Source of the DNA: Paracoccaceae bacterium
Lineage (GTDB): Bacteria; Pseudomonadota; Alphaproteobacteria; Rhodobacterales; Rhodobacteraceae
Reading direction: 5' to 3'
DNA: 6,818 nucleotides
Assembly (NCBI GenBank): GCA_003545125.1
Contig: DQCI01000097.1
Span: forward strand, 1-6,818
Under the pieces are notes generated by a model that was given only the letters and a program-made list of their open reading frames with translations, had not been told where the DNA came from and searched no databases. The translations under genes and the position numbers were made by a program. Below, piece after piece: positions 1 to 5,920 of this stretch. The first letter of the stretch is position 1. Every line of letters starts with the position of its first letter.

Positions 1-99
1 CACCATGTCCGCCACGGCGCCGGATTTGATTTCATTCGTCAGGAATTTCCCGGCAAGCGTGCCCGCACCGAACCCCAGCGGATTGAGCCCGGTGACCAG

Positions 100-1161
100 T
101 TAACCAAGCGCCCCGCAGCCAAGAATGATGCTGGCCGGCGGGGCAGCGTCGCCAAGGTTCTCGGCGGTGAAATACTTGGCAAACCCCGGTTTGGCGCGCG
201 CGATGAAGCGGGCGAAGTAGCCGGCGGTTCCCTCGGCGTCTTCGTCGGTGAATTCCTCGTCCCCGTCGGGAACCGACGCGGTCAGGTTCTCGATGTCTTC
301 AGCAAGCTGGTCGAGGAAGGAAAGGAGGCCGTCGTAGACCTCAGGATGCCCAACGGAAAGGTGGTTGTTTTTTCGGATCTTTACGCGGAACCCGGCAATC
401 TGTGCGAGCAGGCTCGCGTTGTTCAGGACCAGGGCGCTGCGGTTGCGGGCAATATGTGTCTTGATCGTGGAGGTGCGAAATGAAGGGCCGTTCACGGGAT
501 CTTCCGTCGTCGCGGTTGTACCGGGTTCGGGCCGGAGATCGGATTCTTCCGGGTTCACAAGCTCGGCTGGCCGTTCGACTTTTCCCCGGATCGACTGGAT
601 GAGTTGTTGCATCGCCGGATGAGTGGCAGTGCCGTCCCAGTCGGTCAGGTCGATAGATCGGTCTTTGCAAAAGAAGGGGACGAAGACTGGATCGAGGTGG
701 GCGTGGACCAGCGTCTCTCGGGACATGGCCGAACTGGCCAGTTCGCGGACACCGTCGGAGGAAACGCTGGCCTCGGTCCACAGGGTGAGCACGCAGGCGG
801 CCGCCTCAGCCGTTTTCCAGTATTCCGAAGGCCAGGTTACTCCGCTGTCGGTGTCCTGTTTCCCCGAAATCTGAAGCCCCTCGTCGATCAAATTATTGCG
901 GATGACGTCAACACGCTGGCGGTCATGGTAGGCGCAGGCGAGGAAGACGAAAGGATTGTCGAGTGCGGTCGTCGGGTCTGGATTCGTGGGTGCATCGGGG
1001 TCCGGGGAGCCGTGGAGATCAACCTCCGGCCACTGCGCTGGGCGCTCCAGACCCGCGGGCAGGATCGTGCCGCTGTCGCCGTCCATGACATCGAGCTGTT
1101 CCTGGGTCAGGCCAAATGTAGAAGAGAAATTCGTATGCGCGGCGGCGGTGACATCGTTCAT
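100..1161 (-). CDS. TIR-domain fragment (C-terminal part of broken pentapeptide-TIR gene)
   Basis: This open frame encodes 353 residues from the first ATG downstream of the frameshift. Residues about 15-45 (FGLTQEQLD, GDSGTILPAGLERP, QW) are the connector usually seen after pentapeptide repeats in this protein type. Residues about 71-193 are a bacterial TIR domain: the first strand FVFLACAYHD, a SGVTW loop, the strand ACVLTLWTEASVSS, then VREL, and a late DLTDWDG followed by the last helix. TIR domains commonly cleave NAD+ or act as scaffolds. In the usual WVxxE motif the Trp is Gly137 here and the catalytic Glu position is Leu141 (Glu140 lies one residue earlier), so NADase activity is doubtful. 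Residues 230-335 are unassigned, with an acidic patch at 299-310. The frame ends at TAA 100-102 just as a hydrophobic segment begins. No convincing ribosome binding site precedes the ATG, which fits it being internal to a longer gene. Confidence 0.7.
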   Translation of the reverse strand: MNDVTAAAHTNFSSTFGLTQEQLDVMDGDSGTILPAGLERPAQWPEVDLHGSPDPDAPTNPDPTTALDNPFVFLACAYHDRQRVDVIRNNLIDEGLQISGKQDTDSGVTWPSEYWKTAEAAACVLTLWTEASVSSDGVRELASSAMSRETLVHAHLDPVFVPFFCKDRSIDLTDWDGTATHPAMQQLIQSIRGKVERPAELVNPEESDLRPEPGTTATTEDPVNGPSFRTSTIKTHIARNRSALVLNNASLLAQIAGFRVKIRKNNHLSVGHPEVYDGLLSFLDQLAEDIENLTASVPDGDEEFTDEDAEGTAGYFARFIARAKPGFAKYFTAENLGDAAPPASIILGCGALG

Positions 1162-1184
1162 GCCCGCCGCCGCGTATACGACGG

Positions 1185-1538
1185 TCAGAACACATGCCCC
1201 CTCGAGGTCCGCCCGCCAGAAGTTCGCCCCCCTGAGGTCCGCCCCCCGAGGCCCGCCACCATGGGGTCCGCCCCCCTTGGGTCCGCGCCCCCGAGGTCCG
1301 CCCCCCCGAGGTTCGCCTTCCTGAGGTCCGCGCCCCCCAGCGGGATTCGGCCGGCGTCGGCGAGCTTGCCGGATTTCTCGAATTCATCGCGAATCTTCGC
1401 CCCCTCGAAATCCGGCGTGAACGCCTCCCGCTCCCGCCGGGCGTTCCAGCTGTCCACCCCTTCCAGGAGCCACTCGATATGCTGTTGTTTCCCCTTGCCT
1501 GCCACGTTTGTTCGGGGACAACCCCAGGCGGCATCCAC
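1185..1538 (-). CDS. Pentapeptide-repeat fragment (N-terminal part of broken pentapeptide-TIR gene)
   Basis: The frame encodes 117 residues. Residues 17-65 (QQHIEWLLEGVDSWNARRERE, then DFEGAKI and GRIPL) form the leader that commonly precedes pentapeptide repeats in Rhodobacteraceae proteins. From residue 69 the five-residue pattern A(D/N)Lxx runs as ADLRK, ANLGG, ADLGG, ADPRG, ADPMV, AGLGG. It then collapses at residue 100 into GRTSGGRTSGGRTSRG, which is the same DNA repeat read out of frame. The stop at 1185-1187 is therefore an artefact of the frameshift and the last 18 residues are not ancestral. Pentapeptide repeats fold as a right-handed beta helix. The start is uncertain: GTG at 1538 gives the longest form and GTG at 1505 would give MAGKGKQQHIEW, closer to what I recall of the family. 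Neither has a Shine-Dalgarno sequence. The gene begins only 9 bases after a palindrome pair that ends the upstream gene. Confidence 0.65.
   Translation of the reverse strand: MDAAWGCPRTNVAGKGKQQHIEWLLEGVDSWNARREREAFTPDFEGAKIRDEFEKSGKLADAGRIPLGGADLRKANLGGADLGGADPRGADPMVAGLGGRTSGGRTSGGRTSRGHVF
1201..1340 (-). repeat. Degenerate 15-bp tandem repeat encoding pentapeptides
   Basis: On the plus strand the core TCCGC (or CCCGC) recurs at 1208, 1238, 1252, 1267, 1282, 1297 and 1327. Steps are 30, 14, 15, 15, 15 and 30. The 15-bp period is the coding period of a five-residue repeat on the minus strand. The single 14-bp step marks the lost base. The units contain C runs of 6 (1227-1232), 6 (1242-1247), 6 (1271-1276), 5 (1288-1292) and 7 (1301-1307). 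This is coding repeat, not a CRISPR array: there are no unique spacers. Confidence 0.8.
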
Positions 1539-1547
1539 GAGGCAGGA

Positions 1548-1590
1548 AAGGCGTTTCGAAACGCCTTATGAACGCCCTTCGAAGGGCGTT
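1548..1590. terminator. Tandem pair of 20-bp perfect palindromes, likely 3' end of the Hint gene
   Basis: Two perfect palindromes lie side by side: AAGGCGTTTCGAAACGCCTT (1548-1567) and AACGCCCTTCGAAGGGCGTT (1571-1590), separated by the three bases ATG. In transcription direction (minus) they begin 9 bases after the ancestral stop of the Hint gene (1600-1602). The downstream one is followed by TTTCC, a weak T run. Each would form a stable RNA stem-loop, so a terminator or 3'-end stabiliser is the simplest reading. The arrangement is repeated at 5921-5963 with different stem sequences. Confidence 0.6.
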
Positions 1591-1599
1591 GACGCCGGT

Positions 1600-2637
1600 T
1601 CAGAGCGCCGACAACCGTCGCCGGGCCTCGGCCGCGTCCTTGCGGCGGCGCACCTCGGCCTCACGCCTCTCCTGCGCGCGCAGGTGGGGCAGGGGGGCCG
1701 CGCCGGTCACCCGCCTGGTCACCGCGTCGGGCAGCGCGGGACGGGTGGTCGTGTCGACGAACGGGCTCACGGCGACGGTGCCTTCGGCTTAGAGGGTCTC
1801 GTGCTTGTCGAACAGCAGCTGGACGTGGTCGACGAAGCCGCCCGCGTTGCGGGTGACATCACTGCCGTTCACCAGGTGGTCGGCCCGCACCAGCTCCTCC
1901 TTGTGCCCAGCCCGCGGCGCGTCGACGCGCTGGGAGACGAACTGCCGGTGGCCCGGGCTAACCACGAGGCCGCCGGTGTTGTGGAGCGCGTCGGTGCGGA
2001 TCGCGATCGGCGCGAAGAGCCCCGCCGCGCGCACCGTGTCGCGCCCGATCGAGCGCAGCACCTGCGGGCCCGGATTCCGGCGTCAGAACATTGTCGCGGG
2101 ACGGAGCTCGTCCACGGGGCAGTGTGCGCCGCGCGCGCGCGTGATCGGCGTGCCCTTGGTGAAGGCGGCGCGCGCGGTCTCTGCCAGGCGCGCCCGGGCG
2201 CTCTCGCGGTCGATCGTGACCAGCGCGTATCCCTGCTTGCGCACCAGCGGCGCGAGCGGATGGAGATAGACCTCGGCAATGGTGCCCGCGGCATCGACCT
2301 CGACGAAGACCAGCGCCTCGCGCGCGCCGCCCGCCGGGCCCATGAAGGTGAGCAGGCTGTCGAGGAAGATCGGCGCGCCGGGCCGGCCGGCGCCGGTATC
2401 GCGGCTGACCAGAAAGGGCCCGCCGCCGCTGCCGCTGTCGGTGGCAAGCCCGAGCCGGACGGGCGCGGCCGGTTCGGCGAGGGCATAGACGTCCTCAAAG
2501 GCGAGATCGGAGGCATCGGTCAGCGGATCGCCCTCGTTGACGCCGGCGATCGCGCAGAAATCCGCGGAGCGGAAGACCTGAAGGTGGCGGGTGGGCACGG
2601 ATGTGCGCAGGTGCGCTCGTTGGATATGCATGGACAT
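1600..2637 (-). pseudogene. Hint (hedgehog/intein) domain protein gene, disrupted
   Basis: Read through its lesions this is a protein of about 345 residues. The N-terminal 155 residues (MSMHIQRAHLRT, VPTRHLQVFRS, GVNEGDPLTD, FLDSLLTFM, VYLHPLAPLV) match a domain I associate with Rhodobacteraceae Hint proteins. A Hint_2-type domain follows from about residue 159: FTKGTPI, PVDELRP, [GDNVLTPESG], PQVLRSIGRDTV, APIAI, LVVSPGHRQFV, ADHLVNGS, FVDHVQLLFDKHE, AEG, SPFVDTTTRPALP. The bracketed motif lies in the +1 frame: one G is missing near 2097-2098 and one extra base sits at 2066-2071, so the shifts cancel. TAA at 1789-1791 (codon 283) replaces the usual Tyr of the HEI.YAEG motif, and homologous sequence continues to a natural TGA at 1600-1602. 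The residue before FTKGT is Ala, not the Cys nucleophile of splicing Hint domains. ATG 2637 is preferred because the family start MSMHIQ begins there; the frame is open to 2679. Confidence 0.75.
2083..2637 (-). CDS. N-terminal fragment of the disrupted Hint-domain gene
   Basis: This is the longest uninterrupted piece of the Hint gene, 184 residues from ATG 2637 to a TGA created by the first frameshift. It contains the N-terminal domain (about residues 1-155) and the first strand of the Hint fold (FTKGTPITRARGAHCPVDEL). Its last five residues, PATMF, are out-of-frame sequence in place of PGDNVLT. If translated it would be an N-terminal domain without a functional Hint module. An in-frame ATG at 2631 is an alternative start; upstream there is only a weak purine stretch (AAGAGCGG), so start choice rests on family similarity. 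Confidence 0.5.
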   Translation of the reverse strand: MSMHIQRAHLRTSVPTRHLQVFRSADFCAIAGVNEGDPLTDASDLAFEDVYALAEPAAPVRLGLATDSGSGGGPFLVSRDTGAGRPGAPIFLDSLLTFMGPAGGAREALVFVEVDAAGTIAEVYLHPLAPLVRKQGYALVTIDRESARARLAETARAAFTKGTPITRARGAHCPVDELRPATMF

Positions 2638-2992
2638 CGTCGCCGCTCTTGCCTCGCAGGCCCCACAACGCGGGGGCAACTTCGTTCAAGTTATCTGCGA
2701 GGGGTCAATAAATCGTTGACCATGAAGGGAAAATGGCCGCCTGCTTGGCCGGCATCGTTGCCAGCCCGGAAACTATACGCCGGGGTGCTACAGGATTGTG
2801 TCAAAGCTATCGACAGCACCGGGCCGTGGGCGAATCACGCTGGCTCTGATAGAGCGGCGAGGCGTCTGGGCCACGGCGCAGGGCGCGGGAGCCGGGCAGA
2901 TCGTCGCGCCCGAGACGACGTTGCAAGCACATGTGCCGCCTGCGCGCCACCGGACCGCGGCGCCGTTTTGGCGATTGGAAAAGGACAGCACC
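2638..2992. other. Divergent intergenic region between Hint pseudogene and SDR gene
   Basis: About 355 bases separate the starts of two divergent genes, and both promoters should lie here. I find no gene in it. The SDR frame stays open upstream to 2798, but those 65 codons show no family similarity and the good ribosome binding site at 2981 argues against using them. Short inverted repeats are AACTT/AAGTT at 2678-2692 and CGTCG/CGACG around 2909-2927. No hexamer pair near the sigma-70 consensus with acceptable spacing stands out: TTGACC at 2716-2721 lacks a matching -10, and TATACG at 2774-2779 lacks a -35. Confidence 0.5.
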
Positions 2993-3772
2993 ATGGATTT
3001 CGGGATCAGGGGGAAACGCGCGCTGATTTGTGCCGCGTCGAAAGGGCTCGGGCGCGGCGTGGCCGAAGCCCTGGCGGGCGAGGGGGTCGATCTCGTCCTG
3101 AACGCCCGCGGGACCGAGGCGCTTGAGGCGACGGCGGCGGCGATCGGGGCGGCCCATGCGGTAGAGGTGACGGCTGTCGCGGCCGACATCACCACCGAGG
3201 ACGGCCGGGCCCGGGTGCTCGACGCCGCGGGCCCGCTCGACATCCTCGTCACCAACGCCGGCGGCCCGCCGCCGGGGGTCTGGACCGACTGGAACCGCGA
3301 CGATTTCATCGCCGCCATTGACGCCAACATGCTGTCGGCGGTCGCGCTGATGCAGGCCGTCGTTCCGGGGATGATGGACCGGGGCTGGGGCCGTGTGGTC
3401 AACATCACCTCGCGCTCGGTCAAGGCGCCGATCCCGGCGCTGGGCCTGTCCAACTCCGCGCGCGCCGGCCTGACCGGTTTCGTCGCCGGCATGTCGCGGC
3501 AGGTGGCAGGGGCGGGCGTGACCGTCAACAACGTGCTGCCGGGATCGCACGACACCGACCGGGTCCGCGGCATGGACAGGCGCAACGCAGAGGCCAAGGG
3601 GATCAGCCTCGCAGAGCAGGCGGCGTCCCGGCGGGCCGGCAACCCCACCGGACGCGACGGAGATGCGACGGATTTCGGCGCCGTCGTGGCTTTCGTGTGC
3701 TCGGCGCAGGCGGGTTTCATGGTCGGCCAGAACATCCTCGTCGATGGCGGACACGTGAACGCCACGATCTGA
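2993..3772 (+). CDS. Short-chain dehydrogenase/reductase, atypical FabG-like subgroup
   Basis: The product has 259 residues, normal for a cytosolic Rossmann-fold SDR that uses NAD(P)H; the substrate cannot be told. The cofactor loop is AASKGLGRG (residues 14-22) instead of TGxxxGxG. NAGG is at 88-91 and the catalytic-type Ser is Ser140 in NITSRS. The YxxxK pair is absent: the aligned segment is LSNSARAG (152-159), with Leu at the Tyr position and Ala at the Lys position. NNVLPGSHDTDR follows. This matches the subgroup of 3-oxoacyl-ACP-reductase-like SDRs described as lacking a perfect cofactor motif and catalytic tetrad (cd05344, from memory), so the divergence is a family trait rather than damage. 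ATG 2993 is chosen for the binding site AAGGA at 2981-2985, 7 bases upstream, and because the family begins MDFGIRGKRAL. The gene stands alone and converges on the stress-protein gene. Confidence 0.9.
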   Translation: MDFGIRGKRALICAASKGLGRGVAEALAGEGVDLVLNARGTEALEATAAAIGAAHAVEVTAVAADITTEDGRARVLDAAGPLDILVTNAGGPPPGVWTDWNRDDFIAAIDANMLSAVALMQAVVPGMMDRGWGRVVNITSRSVKAPIPALGLSNSARAGLTGFVAGMSRQVAGAGVTVNNVLPGSHDTDRVRGMDRRNAEAKGISLAEQAASRRAGNPTGRDGDATDFGAVVAFVCSAQAGFMVGQNILVDGGHVNATI

Positions 3773-3774
3773 CA

Positions 3775-3794
3775 GCGACACCGGCGCGTGTCGC
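3775..3794. terminator. Hairpin between convergent SDR and stress-protein genes
   Basis: GCGACAC at 3775-3781 pairs with GTGTCGC at 3788-3794 around a 6-base loop, starting 2 bases after the SDR stop. There is no T run, so termination strength is uncertain. The 40-base gap between two converging stop codons makes a shared bidirectional terminator plausible. Confidence 0.45.
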
Positions 3795-3812
3795 CGAGGC
3801 GGCCGGCGCGCC

Positions 3813-4637
3813 CTACGGATGCGCCAGCAGCAGGTCGGTCGGGGGGGCACGCAGCAGCGCGGCCGCGAATCCACCCAACGGATGGGTCGAGAACCGACTG
3901 CGGGTATGGGTGCCGAGCGCGATCAGATCCGGCTTGAAGTCCTGGATATGCCTGTCGGTCACCGCGCCGAGACTGCCGGTGACCGGGGTCACCGCGCAGA
4001 GCTCCTCCGAAAGGCCCTGGGCGGCGCACCACGTGCTGCGCGTCGCCTCGGCCTCGGCGGTCAACTCATGGTCCATCGCGCCACCCGGGTGTTCGTGCGT
4101 GAGGCCGGCGAACGGCAGGTGGATGGCATGAAACGCCGAGATTTCCGCCTTTGGCGCCAGTTTGCGGGCGGCGTCGAGTGCGGTCGCGCATGCACCCGAG
4201 AAGCTCACCGGCGCAAGAATCCGGCCGTAGTCATGGTCGGCGGGATCGCGCACGAGCAACGCTGGCCGGCGTGACAGCCGCACCAGACGTTCGACGGTCG
4301 TCTCGCGGAGCATATCGAGGAACGGACGCGGTCGGTGCAGGCCAAACAGCACGATATCGGCGTTTCGCGCGCGGGCGGCTTCGGCGATGGTGACGATCGG
4401 GTCGCCGATGAGCGCGGCCACCTTTGCGCCTTTGCCGTTGGGCTGGGCGTCGACAAACCGGCGCAACCGCTCCTCGGCCCCGGATCGGACGGTCTCGGCC
4501 AGATCCCGCGGCAGCGCGTCATCGACGACATGCAGCACATGGCAGGTTGCATCATTCTGCTGCGCCAATCGGAGCGCACGGCGCACGGCCCGGTCGGAGC
4601 GTTCGGAAAGGTCGGTTGCAACAAGGAAAACGCGCAT
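3813..4637 (-). CDS. Universal stress protein, two tandem Usp domains
   Basis: The product has 274 residues, about twice the usual Usp length, and contains two Usp folds. Domain 1 (about 1-135) opens MRVFLVATDLSERSDRAVRRALRLAQ, continues CHVLHVVDD and IVLFGLHRP, and ends RRPALLVRDP. Domain 2 (about 138-274) opens YGRILAPVSFSGACATALDAARKLA, continues LIALGTHTRSRF and ends PTDLLLAHP. Usp proteins are cytosolic and support survival under starvation, redox or respiratory stress. The Gx2Gx9G(S/T) nucleotide motif is poorly kept: domain 1 has RETTVERL where GS is expected, and domain 2 has LGGFAAAL. Nucleotide binding is therefore uncertain. ATG 4637 is supported by GGGAGG at 4643-4648, 5 bases upstream. 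The gene is divergent from the ABC ATPase and convergent with the SDR, so it is probably transcribed alone. Confidence 0.9.
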   Translation of the reverse strand: MRVFLVATDLSERSDRAVRRALRLAQQNDATCHVLHVVDDALPRDLAETVRSGAEERLRRFVDAQPNGKGAKVAALIGDPIVTIAEAARARNADIVLFGLHRPRPFLDMLRETTVERLVRLSRRPALLVRDPADHDYGRILAPVSFSGACATALDAARKLAPKAEISAFHAIHLPFAGLTHEHPGGAMDHELTAEAEATRSTWCAAQGLSEELCAVTPVTGSLGAVTDRHIQDFKPDLIALGTHTRSRFSTHPLGGFAAALLRAPPTDLLLAHP

Positions 4638-4759
4638 GTCTGCCTCCCATAGGTTATATTTGCTATTTGGGGATCACCCGGGCGCCAGGCAAGGTCGGCG
4701 GGTGCGCCGCGGGCTTGCGGGCGCGGGTGGGGGCTGTTATCTGCCCCAGAAATCGAAAT

Positions 4760-4776
4760 CCGATCAGTTTGATCGG
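4760..4776. promoter_or_regulatory. Inverted repeat upstream of the ABC ATPase, possible operator
   Basis: CCGATCA and TGATCGG form a 7-bp inverted repeat around a 3-base centre. It sits 16 bases before the ABC ATPase start, in the 155-base divergent gap shared with the stress-protein gene. It could be a repressor site or a small 5' hairpin that affects translation. It does not fit the FNR consensus TTGATnnnnATCAA. No clear -35/-10 pair was found beside it. Confidence 0.3.
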
Positions 4777-4792
4777 GTATGGGACCCCATCC

Positions 4793-5896
4793 ATGCAAGC
4801 TCGGCTGGACGTACGCAACATCACCCGCGCCTTTGGCGGCCGGCAGGTGGTGAGCGACGTGTCGCTGACCGTGCACCCGGGCCAGGTGACCTGCCTGCTT
4901 GGGCCCTCGGGCTGTGGCAAGTCGACCACGCTCAGGATCATCGCCGGCGTCGAGCGGCCGGACGCAGGCGAAATCCGCATCGACGGTCGGGTGATCGCGG
5001 GCTCCGGCGCCTGGGTGCCGCCCGAAGGGCGCGGCACCGGGCTGATGTTCCAGGATTTTGCTCTGTTCCCGCATCTCAGCGTGTTCGACAACGTAGCCTT
5101 CGGGCTTGCAGGGACCCGGACCGAAAAGCGGCTCAGGGTACGTGAGCTGCTCGAGAAGGTCGGGCTGGTTCGTTACGAGGCGAGTTTCCCGCACGAGCTT
5201 TCGGGCGGCGAGCAGCAGCGCGTGGCTCTGGCGCGCGCGCTCGCGCCCCGGCCCCGGATCATGCTGATGGACGAGCCGTTCTCCGGCCTCGACAACCGCC
5301 TGCGCGACGGCATCCGCGACGAGACCCTGTCGATCCTGAAGGACGAGAGCACAGCGGTTCTGATGGTGACCCACGAGCCCGAGGAAGCGATGCGCATGGC
5401 CGACGAGATCGCGCTGATGCGGCGCGGCCGGATTGTCCAGCACGGCGCCCCTTACAACGTCTACAACGCGCCGATCGACCGCGAGGCGGCGGCGTTTTTC
5501 TCGGATATCAACGTGATCCGGGGAGAAGTGCAGGGGCTTCTCACCGAGACACCCTTCGGCAAGTTCATGGCGCCGGGGCAGCCCGACGGCGCTGAGGTCG
5601 AGATCGTGATCCGGCCGCAGCATATCCGGATCGACTTCGACCGGGGCGGGCAGGGGCCGTCGCCTACCCCGGAACACGGGGTCTGGGCGCGTGGCGTGGT
5701 CGAGCGCGCGCGGTTTATCGGCAAGGAGAGCCTCGTGGAGTTCCGGATGGAGTTCGCCCGTGCGCACCTCTCGGCGACAGTCCCGGGGGTGTTCCTGCCG
5801 AAGCCCGGTACGCCGCTCTGGATCGCGATCCGGCGCGACCGCTGTTTCGTGTTCCCGTTCGTCCCGCAGAAGGACTGGCGCCGGCGCGAGGATTGA
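4793..5896 (+). CDS. ABC transporter ATP-binding protein, FbpC/PotA-like importer ATPase
   Basis: The product has 367 residues, the usual length for an importer ATPase with a C-terminal regulatory domain. It should hydrolyse ATP at the inner face of the membrane to drive a permease. Visible motifs are Walker A GPSGCGKST (37-45), Q-loop Gln87 in MFQDFALFPH, signature LSGGEQQ (136-142), Walker B IMLMDE (156-161), D-loop SGLD (164-167) and H-loop His194 in VMVTHE-type context (LMVTHEPEEAM). FFSDINVIRGEV begins a C-terminal TOBE-like region with VIRPQHIRI. The overall pattern is closest to ferric-iron or polyamine ATPases; the substrate is not proven. No permease or binding-protein gene is in the window. 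ATG 4793 is chosen because the family start (MQARLDVRNITRAFGG) begins there. The upstream GGGA is a weak binding site, and in-frame sequence upstream overlaps the divergent stress gene. Confidence 0.9.
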   Translation: MQARLDVRNITRAFGGRQVVSDVSLTVHPGQVTCLLGPSGCGKSTTLRIIAGVERPDAGEIRIDGRVIAGSGAWVPPEGRGTGLMFQDFALFPHLSVFDNVAFGLAGTRTEKRLRVRELLEKVGLVRYEASFPHELSGGEQQRVALARALAPRPRIMLMDEPFSGLDNRLRDGIRDETLSILKDESTAVLMVTHEPEEAMRMADEIALMRRGRIVQHGAPYNVYNAPIDREAAAFFSDINVIRGEVQGLLTETPFGKFMAPGQPDGAEVEIVIRPQHIRIDFDRGGQGPSPTPEHGVWARGVVERARFIGKESLVEFRMEFARAHLSATVPGVFLPKPGTPLWIAIRRDRCFVFPFVPQKDWRRRED

Positions 5897-5920
5897 GGGC
5901 ATTGTCGGGCGCCGGGGGAG

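Larger units (their letters stand above)
1..1538 (-). pseudogene. Frameshifted pentapeptide-repeat/TIR fusion gene, 3' end outside window
   Basis: Two reading frames that look separate are halves of one ancestral gene. The N-terminal half (1538 downward) carries pentapeptide repeats that lose frame at about 1247. The repeats resume at once in the next frame (ADLRG, ANFWR, ADLEG), which runs straight into the TIR-domain half. The DNA repeat unit steps by 15 or 30 bp everywhere except between 1238 and 1252, where the step is 14, so one base is missing from the C run at 1242-1247. A second lesion is the TAA at 100-102: beyond it the same frame stays open to base 1 with GC-rich codons and encodes a hydrophobic, glycine-rich stretch (LVTGLNPLGFGAGTLAGKF). 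The inferred order is leader, pentapeptide repeats, TIR domain, linker, membrane-like tail. Fusions of pentapeptide repeats to TIR are known in alphaproteobacteria; the role of this one is unknown. A sequencing error could explain either lesion, but two in one gene next to another broken gene favours decay. Confidence 0.75.

Noticed and set aside
1201..1340. Possible CRISPR-like or minisatellite array
   Set aside because: The 15-bp periodicity matches pentapeptide coding and there are no unique spacers between repeats.
1548..1590. Transposon end or attachment site
   Set aside because: No transposase, integrase or target duplication is nearby, and the elements are self-palindromes placed right after stop codons at two loci.
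2798..2992. N-terminal extension of the SDR frame
   Set aside because: The extra 65 codons have no similarity to SDR N termini, and AAGGA 7 bases before ATG 2993 marks the start.
604..3126. Very long plus-strand open frame (840 codons)
   Set aside because: It runs antisense to the Hint and pentapeptide genes and into the SDR gene out of frame. Its translation is low-complexity Arg/Gly/Ala-rich with no family features. High GC makes stops rare.
2788..4032. Minus-strand open frames of 355-414 codons opposite the SDR gene
   Set aside because: They are antisense shadows; the plus-strand SDR has clear motifs and a good ribosome binding site, and the minus translations look like arbitrary Arg/Pro/Ala sequence.
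4760..4776. FNR/Anr binding site near the stress-protein gene
   Set aside because: The half-sites are in the opposite order to TTGATnnnnATCAA and the centre is 3 bases, so it does not fit.
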